Below, one piece after another: positions 17,329 through 26,007 of a stretch of DNA of 64,000 nucleotides (positions are counted from its first letter, which is position 1; the number at the start of each line of letters is the position of its first letter). The notes beneath the pieces were generated by a model. The model did not search any database. It saw only the letters and a list, made by a program, of their open reading frames with translations, and had not been told where the DNA came from. A program made the translations under genes and the position numbers. The stretch covers positions 64,366 through 128,365 of the forward strand of contig NZ_JAFMPN010000014.1 in the NCBI RefSeq assembly GCF_017351175.1, read 5' to 3'. The stretch comes from Desulfovibrio sp. Huiquan2017. Lineage in GTDB: Bacteria > Desulfobacterota > Desulfovibrionia > Desulfovibrionales > Desulfovibrionaceae.

Positions 17329-18495
17329 ATGTCTGAATTCAAGTTGGCCAATCGCCTCTCGGCATTGCCTCCGTATCTGTTCGCCGCCATCGACAAGGCC
17401 AAGGCGGAAGTCGCCAAGAAGGGCATGGATATTATCAGCCTGGGCATCGGCGACCCCGACCTGCCCACCCCGGAATTTATCATCGAGGCCCTGTACGAGA
17501 GCGCCAGGAAGCCCAAGAATCACCGGTACCCTGATTATATCGGCATGCTGACCTATCGTCAGGCCGTGGCCGACTGGTACAAGCAGCGGTTCAACGTGGA
17601 CCTCGATCCCGAGACCGAGATCGTCAGCCTGATCGGCTCCAAGGAAGGCATCGCCCATTTCCCGCTGGCCTACGTCAATCCCGGCGACACGGTCCTGGTG
17701 GCCACTCCCAACTACCCGGTCTACGGTGTGGCCACCGAGTTCGCCGGCGGCAGGGTGGAATATCTGCCCCTGATCGAGGAAAACGACTTCCTCGTGGATC
17801 TGGACGCCATCTCCGACGAGACCTGGGCCAAGGCCAAGATGATCTTCGTCTGCTACCCGAACAACCCGACCGCGGCCACGGCGACCAAGCCTTTCTACGA
17901 GAAACTCATCGAGAAGGCCAAGGAATTCAACGTAATCGTCGTTTCGGACGCGGCCTACACCGAAATTTACTACGATCCCGACAACAAGCCCCTCTCCATT
18001 CTGGAGTGCGAGGGTGCCAAGGACGTCTGCATCGAATTCCATTCCCTGTCCAAGACCTACAACATGACTGGCTGGCGCATCGGCATGGCCGTGGGCAACA
18101 AGAGTCTCGTCGCGGGCCTGGGCAAGATCAAGGAAAACGTGGACTCCGGCATCTTCCAAGCCGTGCAGGAAGCGGGCATCGCCGCCCTGCGGCAGGGGGA
18201 ACCCTTTGCCGAGAGCTTCCGGGCCATCTACAAGGAGCGCCGGGACGTGGTCAGCGCCGCCCTGACGAAGATCGGCATCAAGCACCGTGTGCCGGATGCT
18301 TCCTTCTACCTGTGGTGCAACGTGCCGGAAGGGCACAAGTCCGCCGAGTTCGTGACCAACGTGCTCATGAAGACCGGCGTCGTCCTGACTCCCGGCAACG
18401 GTTTCGGCACGCCCGGGGAAGGGTACTTTCGCATTTCCCTGACCGTGAACAATGACAAACTCGAGGAGGCCGTATCCAGAATTTCGAAACTGTGA
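17329..18495 (+). CDS. dapL: LL-diaminopimelate aminotransferase
   Basis: A 388-residue fold-type I PLP aminotransferase that converts tetrahydrodipicolinate directly to LL-diaminopimelate for lysine and peptidoglycan. It opens with LANRLSALPPYLFAAIDKAK and ISLGIGDPDLPTPEFI, typical of the DapL group. The PLP lysine is Lys242 in SLSKTYNMTGWRIG. Substrate/PLP-binding residues include FVCYPNNPT and the C-terminal arginine in GYFRISLT. The ATG at 17329 sits 9 nt after a good ribosome binding site; longer frames upstream run through non-coding sequence. Its stop overlaps the folK GTG. Confidence 0.95.
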   Translation: MSEFKLANRLSALPPYLFAAIDKAKAEVAKKGMDIISLGIGDPDLPTPEFIIEALYESARKPKNHRYPDYIGMLTYRQAVADWYKQRFNVDLDPETEIVSLIGSKEGIAHFPLAYVNPGDTVLVATPNYPVYGVATEFAGGRVEYLPLIEENDFLVDLDAISDETWAKAKMIFVCYPNNPTAATATKPFYEKLIEKAKEFNVIVVSDAAYTEIYYDPDNKPLSILECEGAKDVCIEFHSLSKTYNMTGWRIGMAVGNKSLVAGLGKIKENVDSGIFQAVQEAGIAALRQGEPFAESFRAIYKERRDVVSAALTKIGIKHRVPDASFYLWCNVPEGHKSAEFVTNVLMKTGVVLTPGNGFGTPGEGYFRISLTVNNDKLEEAVSRISKL

Positions 18496-18995
18496 TCTGC
18501 TACGTGAGCCTCGGCTCCAACGTGGGAGACACCGAAGACAATCTTCAGGAGGCCCTGATCCTGCTTGAAGACTACGGCGACGACATCCGTCTGAGGAAGG
18601 TCTCGGAATATTACGAAACCGAGCCCCAGGGGGAGGTCAAGGATCAGCCGTGGTTCCTCAACCAGGTGGTCGAGCTTGAAATCGACGCCGAGATTTGGTC
18701 GCCGGCGGGATTTTTGTCCACGTGCACGGCCATTGAAGCCAAGATGGGGCGCACTCGCGCCGTGCCCGGCGGCCCCAGGCCGTTGGACATGGACATCATC
18801 GCCTGGGGCGATACCGTCATGGACATGGACTTCCTGACCCTGCCGCATCCACGCGCCAAGGACAGGGCGTTCGTGCTTGTGCCGCTCAAGGAGATAGCCC
18901 CGGATTACGTCTTTCCGGACGGGACCACCGTGGACGAGGCGCTTTCCGCCATCGAGTACCGGCAGGAAGGGCGCAAGATCTGGCAGGACTCCTAA
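18492..18995 (+). CDS. folK: 2-amino-4-hydroxy-6-hydroxymethyldihydropteridine diphosphokinase
   Basis: A 167-residue HPPK that transfers pyrophosphate from ATP to the pterin precursor in folate synthesis. Family motifs are YVSLGSNVGDTEDNL at the start, FLNQVVELE, the IEAKMGRTR segment, GPRPLDMDII with the metal-binding Asp pair, and LPHPRAKDRAFVLVPL. The start is a GTG inside the dapL stop codon (GTGA), so the two are coupled. Identification is secure. Confidence 0.96.
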   Translation: MICYVSLGSNVGDTEDNLQEALILLEDYGDDIRLRKVSEYYETEPQGEVKDQPWFLNQVVELEIDAEIWSPAGFLSTCTAIEAKMGRTRAVPGGPRPLDMDIIAWGDTVMDMDFLTLPHPRAKDRAFVLVPLKEIAPDYVFPDGTTVDEALSAIEYRQEGRKIWQDS

Positions 18996-19020
18996 CCCAA
19001 CCAACCAACGAGGCAACCCA

Positions 19021-19320
19021 ATGCTGAAATTCCTGGTTATCGCCGCGGCCCTGTTTTTGGTCTACAAGCTCTTCATGGGCGACAAGCAAAAGAAAGACAA
19101 GCAAAAGGACAAGGCCTTCAAACAGAAGGTAGCCTCGGGCGAAATGGTCAAGGATCCGTCCTGTGGGACCTACGTGGACAAGGATGGCGACATCCGCGTC
19201 CGGGAAGGGGAGAAAGTCCACGTTTTCTGTTCCTATGAATGCCGAGACAAATACCTAAAGCGCATCGGCGCGGCAGCCCCGAAAAAAGAAGCAACGGCTT
19301 CCGGCGACGAAGAAGAATAG
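19021..19320 (+). CDS. Small membrane-anchored protein with TRASH-like cysteine motif
   Basis: A 99-residue protein with one N-terminal transmembrane helix (residues 2-18), a strongly basic linker (DKQKKDKQKDKAFKQK) and a small cysteine domain with Cys48 in DPSCGTYV, Cys70 and Cys74 in FCSYECRDKYL. This resembles the PP0621/TRASH-like proteins, thought to bind a metal and often annotated as regulators without proof. The C-terminus is acidic. It lies 25 bp after folK on the same strand and a terminator follows, so it ends the dapL-folK operon. Confidence 0.8.
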   Translation: MLKFLVIAAALFLVYKLFMGDKQKKDKQKDKAFKQKVASGEMVKDPSCGTYVDKDGDIRVREGEKVHVFCSYECRDKYLKRIGAAAPKKEATASGDEEE

Positions 19321-19344
19321 ATCTCTCACCCAATCCGACAAGAC

Positions 19345-19371
19345 AAAGGCCCGACTCCGGGCCTTTTTTTG
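19345..19371 (+). terminator. Rho-independent terminator of the dapL-folK operon
   Basis: Stem AAAGGCCCG/CGGGCCTTT (9 bp) with a 4-nt loop and a run of seven T. Confidence 0.9.
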
Positions 19372-20250
19372 TGCCCTCGTTTCGAGCGGAAGTTGTTTCC
19401 GATGCACGGACGAGTTCACATCACAACATTACACACAGTATTTACCCGGCAATCCGCCTGTAAGCATCGGTGGCCCTAGGGGACTTGGCGCCCTGAAGGA
19501 ATTCTCCTCACTCTTCCTGCGGACCAACAGTTGGCAGGGGGACCAACCATGCCTCATGTCGAAAGGGTGCAAGTGCCTGCCTGCGGATGGGGGAAAATTA
19601 TGCAGTCCGTCGCGCATGCTACGCCTGGCGAAAAGCCGGCTGAAGGACCCGGATTTGCGCTCGGTGTGAGTTCACGTTTCCGGGCGATGAAAACAGGTAG
19701 TCGACGAATTCAAGAAGCAATCGTGGCCACGTGCAGTTTGTACGACTGTAGCCACCTTCAAGAGCATGGTCAGGTCCGGGGACTGCCCAGACCTATGAAG
19801 AATTCCATTTCGAGGACCAAGGGGGCAGGCTTTTTTTGCGTCCTGGATTCAAGCGTGAGCCGTTTTCCGTCCCGAGGCGGGCTCGTCATCGCAAAACCCC
19901 ATAAAACACGGCACAACGGATTTTCCGGCGAGCGGCCATCGGCAAGCCATCAATAGGCGACGATAGTTGTTAGCTACTTTGGCAACTTTAAGAAATTTAT
20001 TTCACTCTTCCAGGCACTTATATATTTGTCTCATAATGTAAATTATGTAAACTTTTAACAAATAGGCACCAAAACAGAGCTGATCGTAACCGTTGAATTT
20101 TGCCCTTCCCAATTTGCGGCCCACGACTTGGCCCGCTGCACGGACCTGAGAAGAAACGCCCACACTGCCCATTGAGCATTTTGGGGACGGCTGGTAATGA
20201 TGGCCCATCACAAACGGACAAAAAGGCGCTATGGCCGCATTCGAGGAACA
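19372..20250. other. 880-bp intergenic region, no convincing gene; possible structured RNA
   Basis: No open frame here has recognisable protein similarity or credible codon use; the longest (19531-19956) looks fortuitous. Short hairpin-forming segments are visible around 19466-19580 and at 19771-19797 (AGGTC...GACCT enclosing GGG...CCC). A T-rich stretch follows GGCAGGC near 19824. The last 270 bp become AT-rich and contain the inverted repeat CATAAT-GTAA-ATTATG (20032-20047), which may be an operator or part of the promoter of the TPR gene. No known riboswitch or RNA signature was recognised. Confidence 0.4.
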
Positions 20251-22332
20251 ATGACAGCACGCATCGCGTTTTCGCTTCTGACGGTCTTTCTGGTTCTGAC
20301 CGGACTGAATCCCGCCCTGGCCGAGGAAAAGCAATCCTTTCAACAATGGCTTGAGCACTACCGCGCCTGGGACCGCCTGGAACAGGAATATTCCCAGGAA
20401 TCCGCCGCCGACACCCCCGAGGCGGTGCTCAAGCGCGCCCAGGTCTACCTGAATCTCAATTCTCCCGCCAAAGCACTTGAAATAGTTGAGATGACCCCGG
20501 CCTTCACCGGCAAGAACGAGGCGGATCGCCTTTGGATCGGGGGCCAGGCCCACCGCGGCCTGGGAGACCTGACCAAGGCCGTGCTCTGGTATACCCAGGC
20601 CACCAAGTTCCTGTCCGACGACGAGATCAAGGCCCGTTTCAAGGCAGAACCCGACCTGGCCGCCATCTGGCACGATGTCTGGCTCAAAATGTACTGGTCC
20701 TGGCTGGCCAACCATACCCTTTCCCGGGACTCGCAAAAAGAGGCCTTGGACGCGATCATGGCTGCGGGCCGCAAGGTTTGGGAAAACAATTTTTGGAACG
20801 GGGTCAATTCCCTCATGCAGCCCAATGCGCCGAAAGCGAAAGTTCCGGCCGCATCCCCAGCCGCCCCGGCTTCGCCCCTGGTCCAGCCCGCCGACACACA
20901 GTTGATCGCCCGCGCCATGGCCGCTGTTTCCCTGGAAAAATTCGAAGAGGCCTCGGGGTACGTGTCCGCATTGTCCAACGAGACGGTACGCGCCTTCTGG
21001 ACCTCGGTCATGTCCTTCCTCAATAACGGCAACCCACCGAAAGATCTTGAAGTATTTCTTAAGGACAACTATCTCAAAGCCCACGCATTCTGGGCAGGCA
21101 ACGTTCTTGCCCCCTATTCCAAGTCACGGACCGAATGGTTCCTGGGCAATCCGGATTCGGCGGCCTGGACCAAATTCCGCAACAATATCCTAACCATGAC
21201 CCCTGAGGAAGCGGAAAAGGCCATCGACAACGAGCTCGGCTCCATGCTCATCTCCGAGCAGACCACGACCTTGCTGCGCAACTTCAAGCTTGCCCTGTCA
21301 CTGTCCAACGGCAATCAGCAAGTCGCTGCAACAAGCTGGAATTCAATAGATAAAAAGACACTGCCCATCTGCTTGCGGCTGGCCGGAGTGTTGGCCTTCA
21401 AGGATGACTTGAACAAAGTGCTGCCCAATAATCCGGCCAAGGCCTTTGCCCTGTATCCGGTGTTGACCACTCTTTCCGGCGCGGCGGGCGTGGACGTCCA
21501 TCCCGAGACCGAGGCCCCCTTCTGGACCACAGCCCCGGCCGACCGGCTGCAAGCCTTGTCCGAGGGGCAATATCCTCTGGACCGGCTGCTCCGCATGGCT
21601 TGGTGGCAACAACGTTTTGCGGCCGAGCCGTCCACCGATCTAGCCAAACGCGCCGCCTACCTCTTCGACGATTCGTCCTTCGGCATCCGCAGCCTGATCT
21701 TCCTGGCCGATGACGCGGTCAAGGCCAAGAACCTGCAACTCGGGGCCTTTTACCTGAACCGCATTGACGAACCCGCCCTGCCGCCCGAACTGCGCATGGC
21801 CTGGCTGGACATCAAGACCCGCCTGGAGCTGGATGCCGGACATCAGGGCAAGGCGCTGGAAACCTATCAGGAGATGACCAAGACCGGGGAGCCCATTCCG
21901 GTCATGACCCGGCTGCGCATGGCCCTGCTCTATCAGCAGCGCCGGGATTACGAGACCGCCCAAAAAGAACTGCTGGTCATGTGGGACCAGCGGGCGTCCA
22001 TGACCACCGCCTTGCAGGCCGAGACCCTGTTCTGGCTCGGCGAGGGAGAACAGGCCATGCGCAACCCGGACAAGGCGCTGGATTATTACCTCAAACTCGC
22101 CTGGCAATATCCCCAGGAGAACATCTGGTGCCTGACCGCCATGTACCGCGCCTCTCTGATTTATGAAAAGCGGGGCAAATACGAAACCGCCAAACGGCTG
22201 CTCGGCACCGTGGTGCGCAATGCCTCCCGCAAGGAGCAACGCGTGGCCGCCCAGGCCCGCATCGACGCCATAGACAAAAAGATGGGCACGGAAAACGGCA
22301 AGGGGGAAAGCTCCCTGGCGTATCCCTTCTAG
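20251..22332 (+). CDS. Exported TPR-containing protein, unknown function
   Basis: A 693-residue protein with a cleavable Sec signal peptide (MTARIAFSLLTVFLVLTGLNP, predicted cut after ALA at 24). The rest is almost entirely alpha-helical. Recognisable TPR-like repeats lie near the N-terminus (about 50-110: ALEIVEM, WIGGQAHRGLGDLTKAVLWY) and near the C-terminus (about 560-670: ALLYQQRRDYETAQKELLVM, AMRNPDKALDYYLKLAWQYP). A proline/alanine-rich linker is at about 195-220. It is probably a periplasmic or outer-membrane-associated scaffold. The start at 20251 follows GAGGAACA; an earlier ATG at 20197 would spoil the signal peptide. azlC begins 3 bp after the stop, yet no functional link is evident. 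Confidence 0.85.
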   Translation: MTARIAFSLLTVFLVLTGLNPALAEEKQSFQQWLEHYRAWDRLEQEYSQESAADTPEAVLKRAQVYLNLNSPAKALEIVEMTPAFTGKNEADRLWIGGQAHRGLGDLTKAVLWYTQATKFLSDDEIKARFKAEPDLAAIWHDVWLKMYWSWLANHTLSRDSQKEALDAIMAAGRKVWENNFWNGVNSLMQPNAPKAKVPAASPAAPASPLVQPADTQLIARAMAAVSLEKFEEASGYVSALSNETVRAFWTSVMSFLNNGNPPKDLEVFLKDNYLKAHAFWAGNVLAPYSKSRTEWFLGNPDSAAWTKFRNNILTMTPEEAEKAIDNELGSMLISEQTTTLLRNFKLALSLSNGNQQVAATSWNSIDKKTLPICLRLAGVLAFKDDLNKVLPNNPAKAFALYPVLTTLSGAAGVDVHPETEAPFWTTAPADRLQALSEGQYPLDRLLRMAWWQQRFAAEPSTDLAKRAAYLFDDSSFGIRSLIFLADDAVKAKNLQLGAFYLNRIDEPALPPELRMAWLDIKTRLELDAGHQGKALETYQEMTKTGEPIPVMTRLRMALLYQQRRDYETAQKELLVMWDQRASMTTALQAETLFWLGEGEQAMRNPDKALDYYLKLAWQYPQENIWCLTAMYRASLIYEKRGKYETAKRLLGTVVRNASRKEQRVAAQARIDAIDKKMGTENGKGESSLAYPF

Positions 22333-22335
22333 GCA

Positions 22336-23028
22336 ATGAGCGCCCGATTCACAACGGAATCTGTCCGGCAGGGGGCCCTGCTCACCCTGCCGGTGGCCCT
22401 CAGCGTTTTTGTCTATGGGCTGGTCTATGGGCTGCTCACCCGCCAGGCCGGGCTGACCCTGGCGGAATCAGCACTGTCCAGCGGCCTGATTTTCGCCGGA
22501 TCGTCCCAATTCGTGGTCCTGGATATGTGGTCGCATCCTCTGCCTATAACCACTCTTGTTTTCACTGCATTCATAGTCAACCTTCGCCAAGTGCTCATGG
22601 GCGCGTCCCTGGCGCCCTGGATGCGGGGACTGCCTCCGCGCACCACCCTCCCCTTGTTCTTCCTGCTGACCGACGAGAGTTGGGCCATGACCTACGGGGC
22701 CGTAAGCCGGGGGAAAGCGGACATGGGCTTCCTGCTGGGCAGCGGCCTGCTTATCTGGGCCGCCTGGATGGGAGCCACCGTTACCGGCAGGCTGGCCGGG
22801 GCCGCCATCCCAGATCCCGAAACCTGGGGGCTTGACTTCGCTTTCACCGCCGTTTTCATTTCCCTCTTGGCCGGGCTGTGGAAGGGCAAGGGCGACATCC
22901 CGCCTTGGCTCGTGGCCGCAGTGGCCGCCCTTGCGGCCCATCATTTCCTGCCCGGCAAATGGTATATCGTGATCGGCGGATTGGCCGGAAGCCTGACGGG
23001 TCTCTGGGGGAACAATGCGGACCGATAG
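22336..23028 (+). CDS. azlC: Branched-chain amino acid exporter large subunit AzlC
   Basis: A 230-residue inner-membrane protein with six or seven predicted helices, of the AzlC/YgaZ family. It shows the family signatures FVYGLVYGLLTRQAGLTL, SGLIFAGSSQFVVLD, NLRQVLMGASLAPW and FLLTDESWAMTYG. With AzlD it should export branched-chain or related amino acids. It overlaps azlD by 14 bp and starts 3 bp after the TPR gene. Confidence 0.93.
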   Translation: MSARFTTESVRQGALLTLPVALSVFVYGLVYGLLTRQAGLTLAESALSSGLIFAGSSQFVVLDMWSHPLPITTLVFTAFIVNLRQVLMGASLAPWMRGLPPRTTLPLFFLLTDESWAMTYGAVSRGKADMGFLLGSGLLIWAAWMGATVTGRLAGAAIPDPETWGLDFAFTAVFISLLAGLWKGKGDIPPWLVAAVAALAAHHFLPGKWYIVIGGLAGSLTGLWGNNADR

Positions 23029-23311
23029 CCTCGTCGCCATCCTCGCCATGGCCGCCGTGACCTATCTGACCCGGATAGGCGGGCCGTGGATGGTGCGCCT
23101 GGTCCAGGGCAACCGGCGGGTCGAGGCCTGCCTGTCACGGCTGCCGGGCTCCATTCTGGCCTCCCTGCTTGCGCCCCTAGTCTTTGCGGCCGGGTCTCCC
23201 GAAGTCGTGGCCTCGGCCGTGACCCTGTTGGTGTCCGCGCGCGTCAAGAGCATGCCCCTGGCCCTGATCGCGGGCGTAGGCACCCTGGCCATTCTCCGCC
23301 GCCTGATGTAA
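23015..23311 (+). CDS. azlD: Branched-chain amino acid exporter small subunit AzlD
   Basis: A 98-residue membrane protein with three or four helices, the small partner of AzlC. The opening motif AVTYLTRIGGPWMV and the ending RVKSMPLALIAGVGTLAI fit the family. Its ATG lies within the 3' end of azlC, which is the usual azlCD arrangement and implies coupled translation. Confidence 0.92.
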   Translation: MRTDSLVAILAMAAVTYLTRIGGPWMVRLVQGNRRVEACLSRLPGSILASLLAPLVFAAGSPEVVASAVTLLVSARVKSMPLALIAGVGTLAILRRLM

Positions 23312-23434
23312 ACCGCTTGTGCGGGCCATCGTCCTTTCTTTGAAATCAAGACAATTGATTACAGGATGTTGACCGTATTACTAAGCAAGCTATACACACC
23401 CGAAACCGACCTGCTCCCGGTCAGAAAAAACCGC

Positions 23435-23872
23435 ATGCACATAGAATCCGTCAAAAAATCCGAGTACCCCGAACTGCTCGTCGTATGGGAGGCTTCAGTC
23501 CGCGCTACCCACCATTTCCTCGAAGAGGCGGACATCGACGCCCTGCGTCCGCTCATCCTTGAACAATATTTCGATGCCGTTGAACTGCACTGCGTGCGCG
23601 ACGGAGATGGAACCATCATCGGTTTCAGCGGCACCGCCAACAACAACTTGGAGATGCTCTTTGTCTCCCCTGCCCATCGGGGACAGGGGGTGGGAACCGC
23701 CTTGTGCGGCCACGCCATCCGTCACGGCGTGACCCGGGTGGACGTCAATGAACAGAACCCCCAGGCCCTTGGCTTTTACGAACACCTTGGCTTTGAGGTG
23801 GTCGCCCGTTCCCCCCAGGACCAACAGGGCCGCCCCTTCCCCCTGCTCCACCTGACGCTACGCCGGCCCTGA
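23435..23872 (+). CDS. GNAT N-acetyltransferase, YjaB-like
   Basis: A 145-residue acetyl-CoA-dependent acetyltransferase. The acetyl-CoA loop is LFVSPAHRGQGVGTAL, followed by VDVNEQNPQALGFYEHLGF. The latter, and WEASVRATHHFL near the N-terminus, closely parallel E. coli YjaB. The start at 23435 was chosen by that alignment; an in-frame ATG at 23366 would add 23 residues without family similarity. The acceptor is unknown. It stands alone between azlD and a convergent gene. Confidence 0.85.
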   Translation: MHIESVKKSEYPELLVVWEASVRATHHFLEEADIDALRPLILEQYFDAVELHCVRDGDGTIIGFSGTANNNLEMLFVSPAHRGQGVGTALCGHAIRHGVTRVDVNEQNPQALGFYEHLGFEVVARSPQDQQGRPFPLLHLTLRRP

Positions 23873-23975
23873 TTCGGTCCATCCCCATAACGCCAGGCGC
23901 GCCCCTATCGCACGATCCGGATGCCCTTTCCGCCTGTCGTCCCTTTCGCCTGATAACCTTGCGATCAGGCCGACG

Positions 23976-24017
23976 AAAAAAACAAAGGGGCGCAACCGGT
24001 TGGCTGCGCCCCTTTGT
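23976..24017 (-). terminator. Strong rho-independent terminator
   Basis: A 12-bp stem CAAAGGGGCGCA/TGCGCCCCTTTG. On the minus strand it ends in a seven-T run, so it chiefly serves the minus-strand gene ending at 24036. Confidence 0.88.
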
Positions 24018-24035
24018 GATCATCCATAACCGAAA

Positions 24036-25532
24036 TCAGGAATAAAGGCGGCTCTGCTCACTGGCTGCACGAATGGTTTCGCTCAGGACTGCGGCATTAA
24101 CGGGTTTGCTCAGGGAGGCGAAGGCCCCCATGTTCAGACAGGTCTGGCACTCCTGCTCGGCCCCCTGCTCGGCGAGCACCAGAACCTGAGTTCTGGGATG
24201 ATCGCGTCTAATCCGACGCAGCACTTCGGCCCCGTCAAGGCTGGGCAGATCGAGCATAAGTACCTCGGGTTCGTTGTCGCGAACCGCGAAAAAGGCGGCC
24301 TTGCCGTCGTACACGGCAAAGGAACCTGGCTCGGCAGCCTGCAACCGCTCGGACAGGGTCTGGAAAAACTTGCGTTTCTTATTGTCGAGCAGCGTCCGGG
24401 TCTGCTTGCGGCGCATGCGCGCATAGGCCTCGGCCTGATGGTATTCCTTGCCCAGTCCGATCTCCACGCTGCCCACGCCCTCGAAGCCGGAGACCAATTC
24501 ACACAGGGTCCGTGAAATCTGCTCGAGCATGCTCCGGTGGTCGTTGACCGCCAGGGAAACGAACCCCTTGCGCACGTATATTGAAATATCCAGTTCATCC
24601 CGGGGCAACGCCTTGCGTACCGCGAGGGCCAGTTCGCGGTCGGACTCGCTGACGCCGATGCAATCGGCCGCGCGGGCCATGCCCGGGTGACGCTGACATG
24701 GAATCACCTGATAGACGTCGGTCGAATTGTAGCGGCGGCCCACACCGATCTCCACGCCCCGCACCCCTTCGACGGCGGACACGGCGTCGTACAGGCGATG
24801 GGTGGCGTTGCGCAAGGTCCGCTCATGGCTGTCGAAACGCAGGGTCAGCGCCCGTTTGAAAGCGGAGACAGTAAGGTCGTGGCCCCGCCGCGCAAGCTGC
24901 GCCTGGACCGAGGCGGCCAGCAGAAAATCCTCTAAAGCCTGGCGCGAGGCCGGACTGTCCTGAACCGCGCGATTGGCCAATTGTTCCACGATCAGGCAGG
25001 CGCTCTCCTTGATCCCGACGGCCCCCACCGGGACGACGACATCGTGCAGGTCCCGGCACCACGGATCGTTGCATTCTGTAACACTCAGCACCCACGCGCC
25101 CCGGATCTCGTCGTCGGCGTGAATCAGCTCCCTGGCTGCGGCTTCGGACAGCCTCTGCTCACGGCGGGCGGTCCACAGCCGGTCGCTCATCTCGGAGATG
25201 AGGCAAACCCGCAGGAGGCTGTCTATGCCGGGCGGCGGCAGGAGCGAGGCATAGCCCCAGAGGACCAGGTTCTCTTCACCGGCCAGCTTTTCCGCCACGG
25301 CCAGACGCAACCAACTGACGGCCTGCTCACGGCCGCATTCCGCGTCGTCAACGGCGGACATCCCACCGGGCAACGCTTCGGCTATACGCGCTTGACTCAG
25401 GCCGGACAGCCGTGCCGCGTCGGCAATGATCTCGCGGTCGTCGACCAGCCGGTATCCCGCGATCTTCAGAACTTGTTCCACCACGGGTTCGGCATTACAG
25501 AAAAGACCGTTGAATACTGTAATGGCAGTCAT
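24036..25532 (-). CDS. Degenerate cytidylate-kinase-like / BON-like repeat / receiver fusion protein
   Basis: A 498-residue protein with three parts. Residues about 1-210 have the outline of the cytidylate-kinase-like family (ITVFNGLFCNAEPVVEQVL, GYRLVDDREII) but the phosphate-binding glycine/lysine loop is not present, so catalysis is unlikely. Residues about 220-375 hold two related repeats (AFKRALTLRFDSHERTLRNA...GVRGVEIGVGRRYN and LAVRKALPRDELDISIYVRK...GVGSVEIGLGKEYH) that resemble BON-type modules. Residues about 400-490 look like a receiver: the phosphoacceptor region VLMLDLPSLDG and the lysine in SLSKPV are present, but the N-terminal acidic pair and the usual Thr/Ser are not. It is probably a sensory or scaffold protein; its partner is unknown. 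Confidence 0.65.
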   Translation of the reverse strand: MTAITVFNGLFCNAEPVVEQVLKIAGYRLVDDREIIADAARLSGLSQARIAEALPGGMSAVDDAECGREQAVSWLRLAVAEKLAGEENLVLWGYASLLPPPGIDSLLRVCLISEMSDRLWTARREQRLSEAAARELIHADDEIRGAWVLSVTECNDPWCRDLHDVVVPVGAVGIKESACLIVEQLANRAVQDSPASRQALEDFLLAASVQAQLARRGHDLTVSAFKRALTLRFDSHERTLRNATHRLYDAVSAVEGVRGVEIGVGRRYNSTDVYQVIPCQRHPGMARAADCIGVSESDRELALAVRKALPRDELDISIYVRKGFVSLAVNDHRSMLEQISRTLCELVSGFEGVGSVEIGLGKEYHQAEAYARMRRKQTRTLLDNKKRKFFQTLSERLQAAEPGSFAVYDGKAAFFAVRDNEPEVLMLDLPSLDGAEVLRRIRRDHPRTQVLVLAEQGAEQECQTCLNMGAFASLSKPVNAAVLSETIRAASEQSRLYS

Positions 25533-25686
25533 ATTTCGCTCTCTACTCCCACCTGACGGGCTCAGGCGTTGATGTGCGGCCAGCGGCGAAATGTTGCGAT
25601 TCGCAAAGATGTTGCTTTCTGCAACGTCTCGTGGATCAAAAACGGTTCCCCCGGTGCGCCTTGCCGTTGCCGCCCTTTAAACTTTA

Positions 25687-25719
25687 CCATTTTAACCAAT
25701 TATTAAAATGGATTATACT
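25687..25719 (+). promoter_or_regulatory. Candidate promoter overlapped by an inverted repeat
   Basis: TTTAAC and TATACT are separated by 17 nt. The -35 and spacer are covered by a perfect 9-bp inverted repeat CCATTTTAA-N7-TTAAAATGG (25687-25711), which could be an operator. The region is much more AT-rich than its surroundings. Transcription would run about 290 nt before the nucleotidyltransferase start, leaving a long leader with no recognised riboswitch. Confidence 0.5.
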
Positions 25720-26007
25720 TTTGAGCTCTCGCAAAAGCTGTTTTTTTAAAGCACGAAACGTTCCAACCTGATAAAATATCCTGTCCCCCTTTCTACCGCG
25801 CCCCCCCCTGTTCGGTTTCAGATCGGCCGCTCCCATGACAACCTGATGATCGAACCAGACAATCTACTGGAGAAAAAAGGTATTATACCCATGCACGGAA
25901 TTGTCCGGCCAAATTCCGCACACGCCGTCTCCCCTCGCCGATATGGCTGGCAACGAAAAGAGGGAACTGCTACATCTCCCGGACAAGCGAACAGCAAGGA
26001 GCATGAC

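Noticed and set aside
19768-19800. Possible signal-recognition-particle RNA because of GTCAGGTCCGG
   Set aside because: The conserved asymmetric loop sequence that should follow (GAAGCAGC) is absent.
19531-19956. A 141-codon frame in the gap after the folK operon
   Set aside because: No family resemblance, irregular codon use and no good ribosome binding site; the region is described as intergenic.
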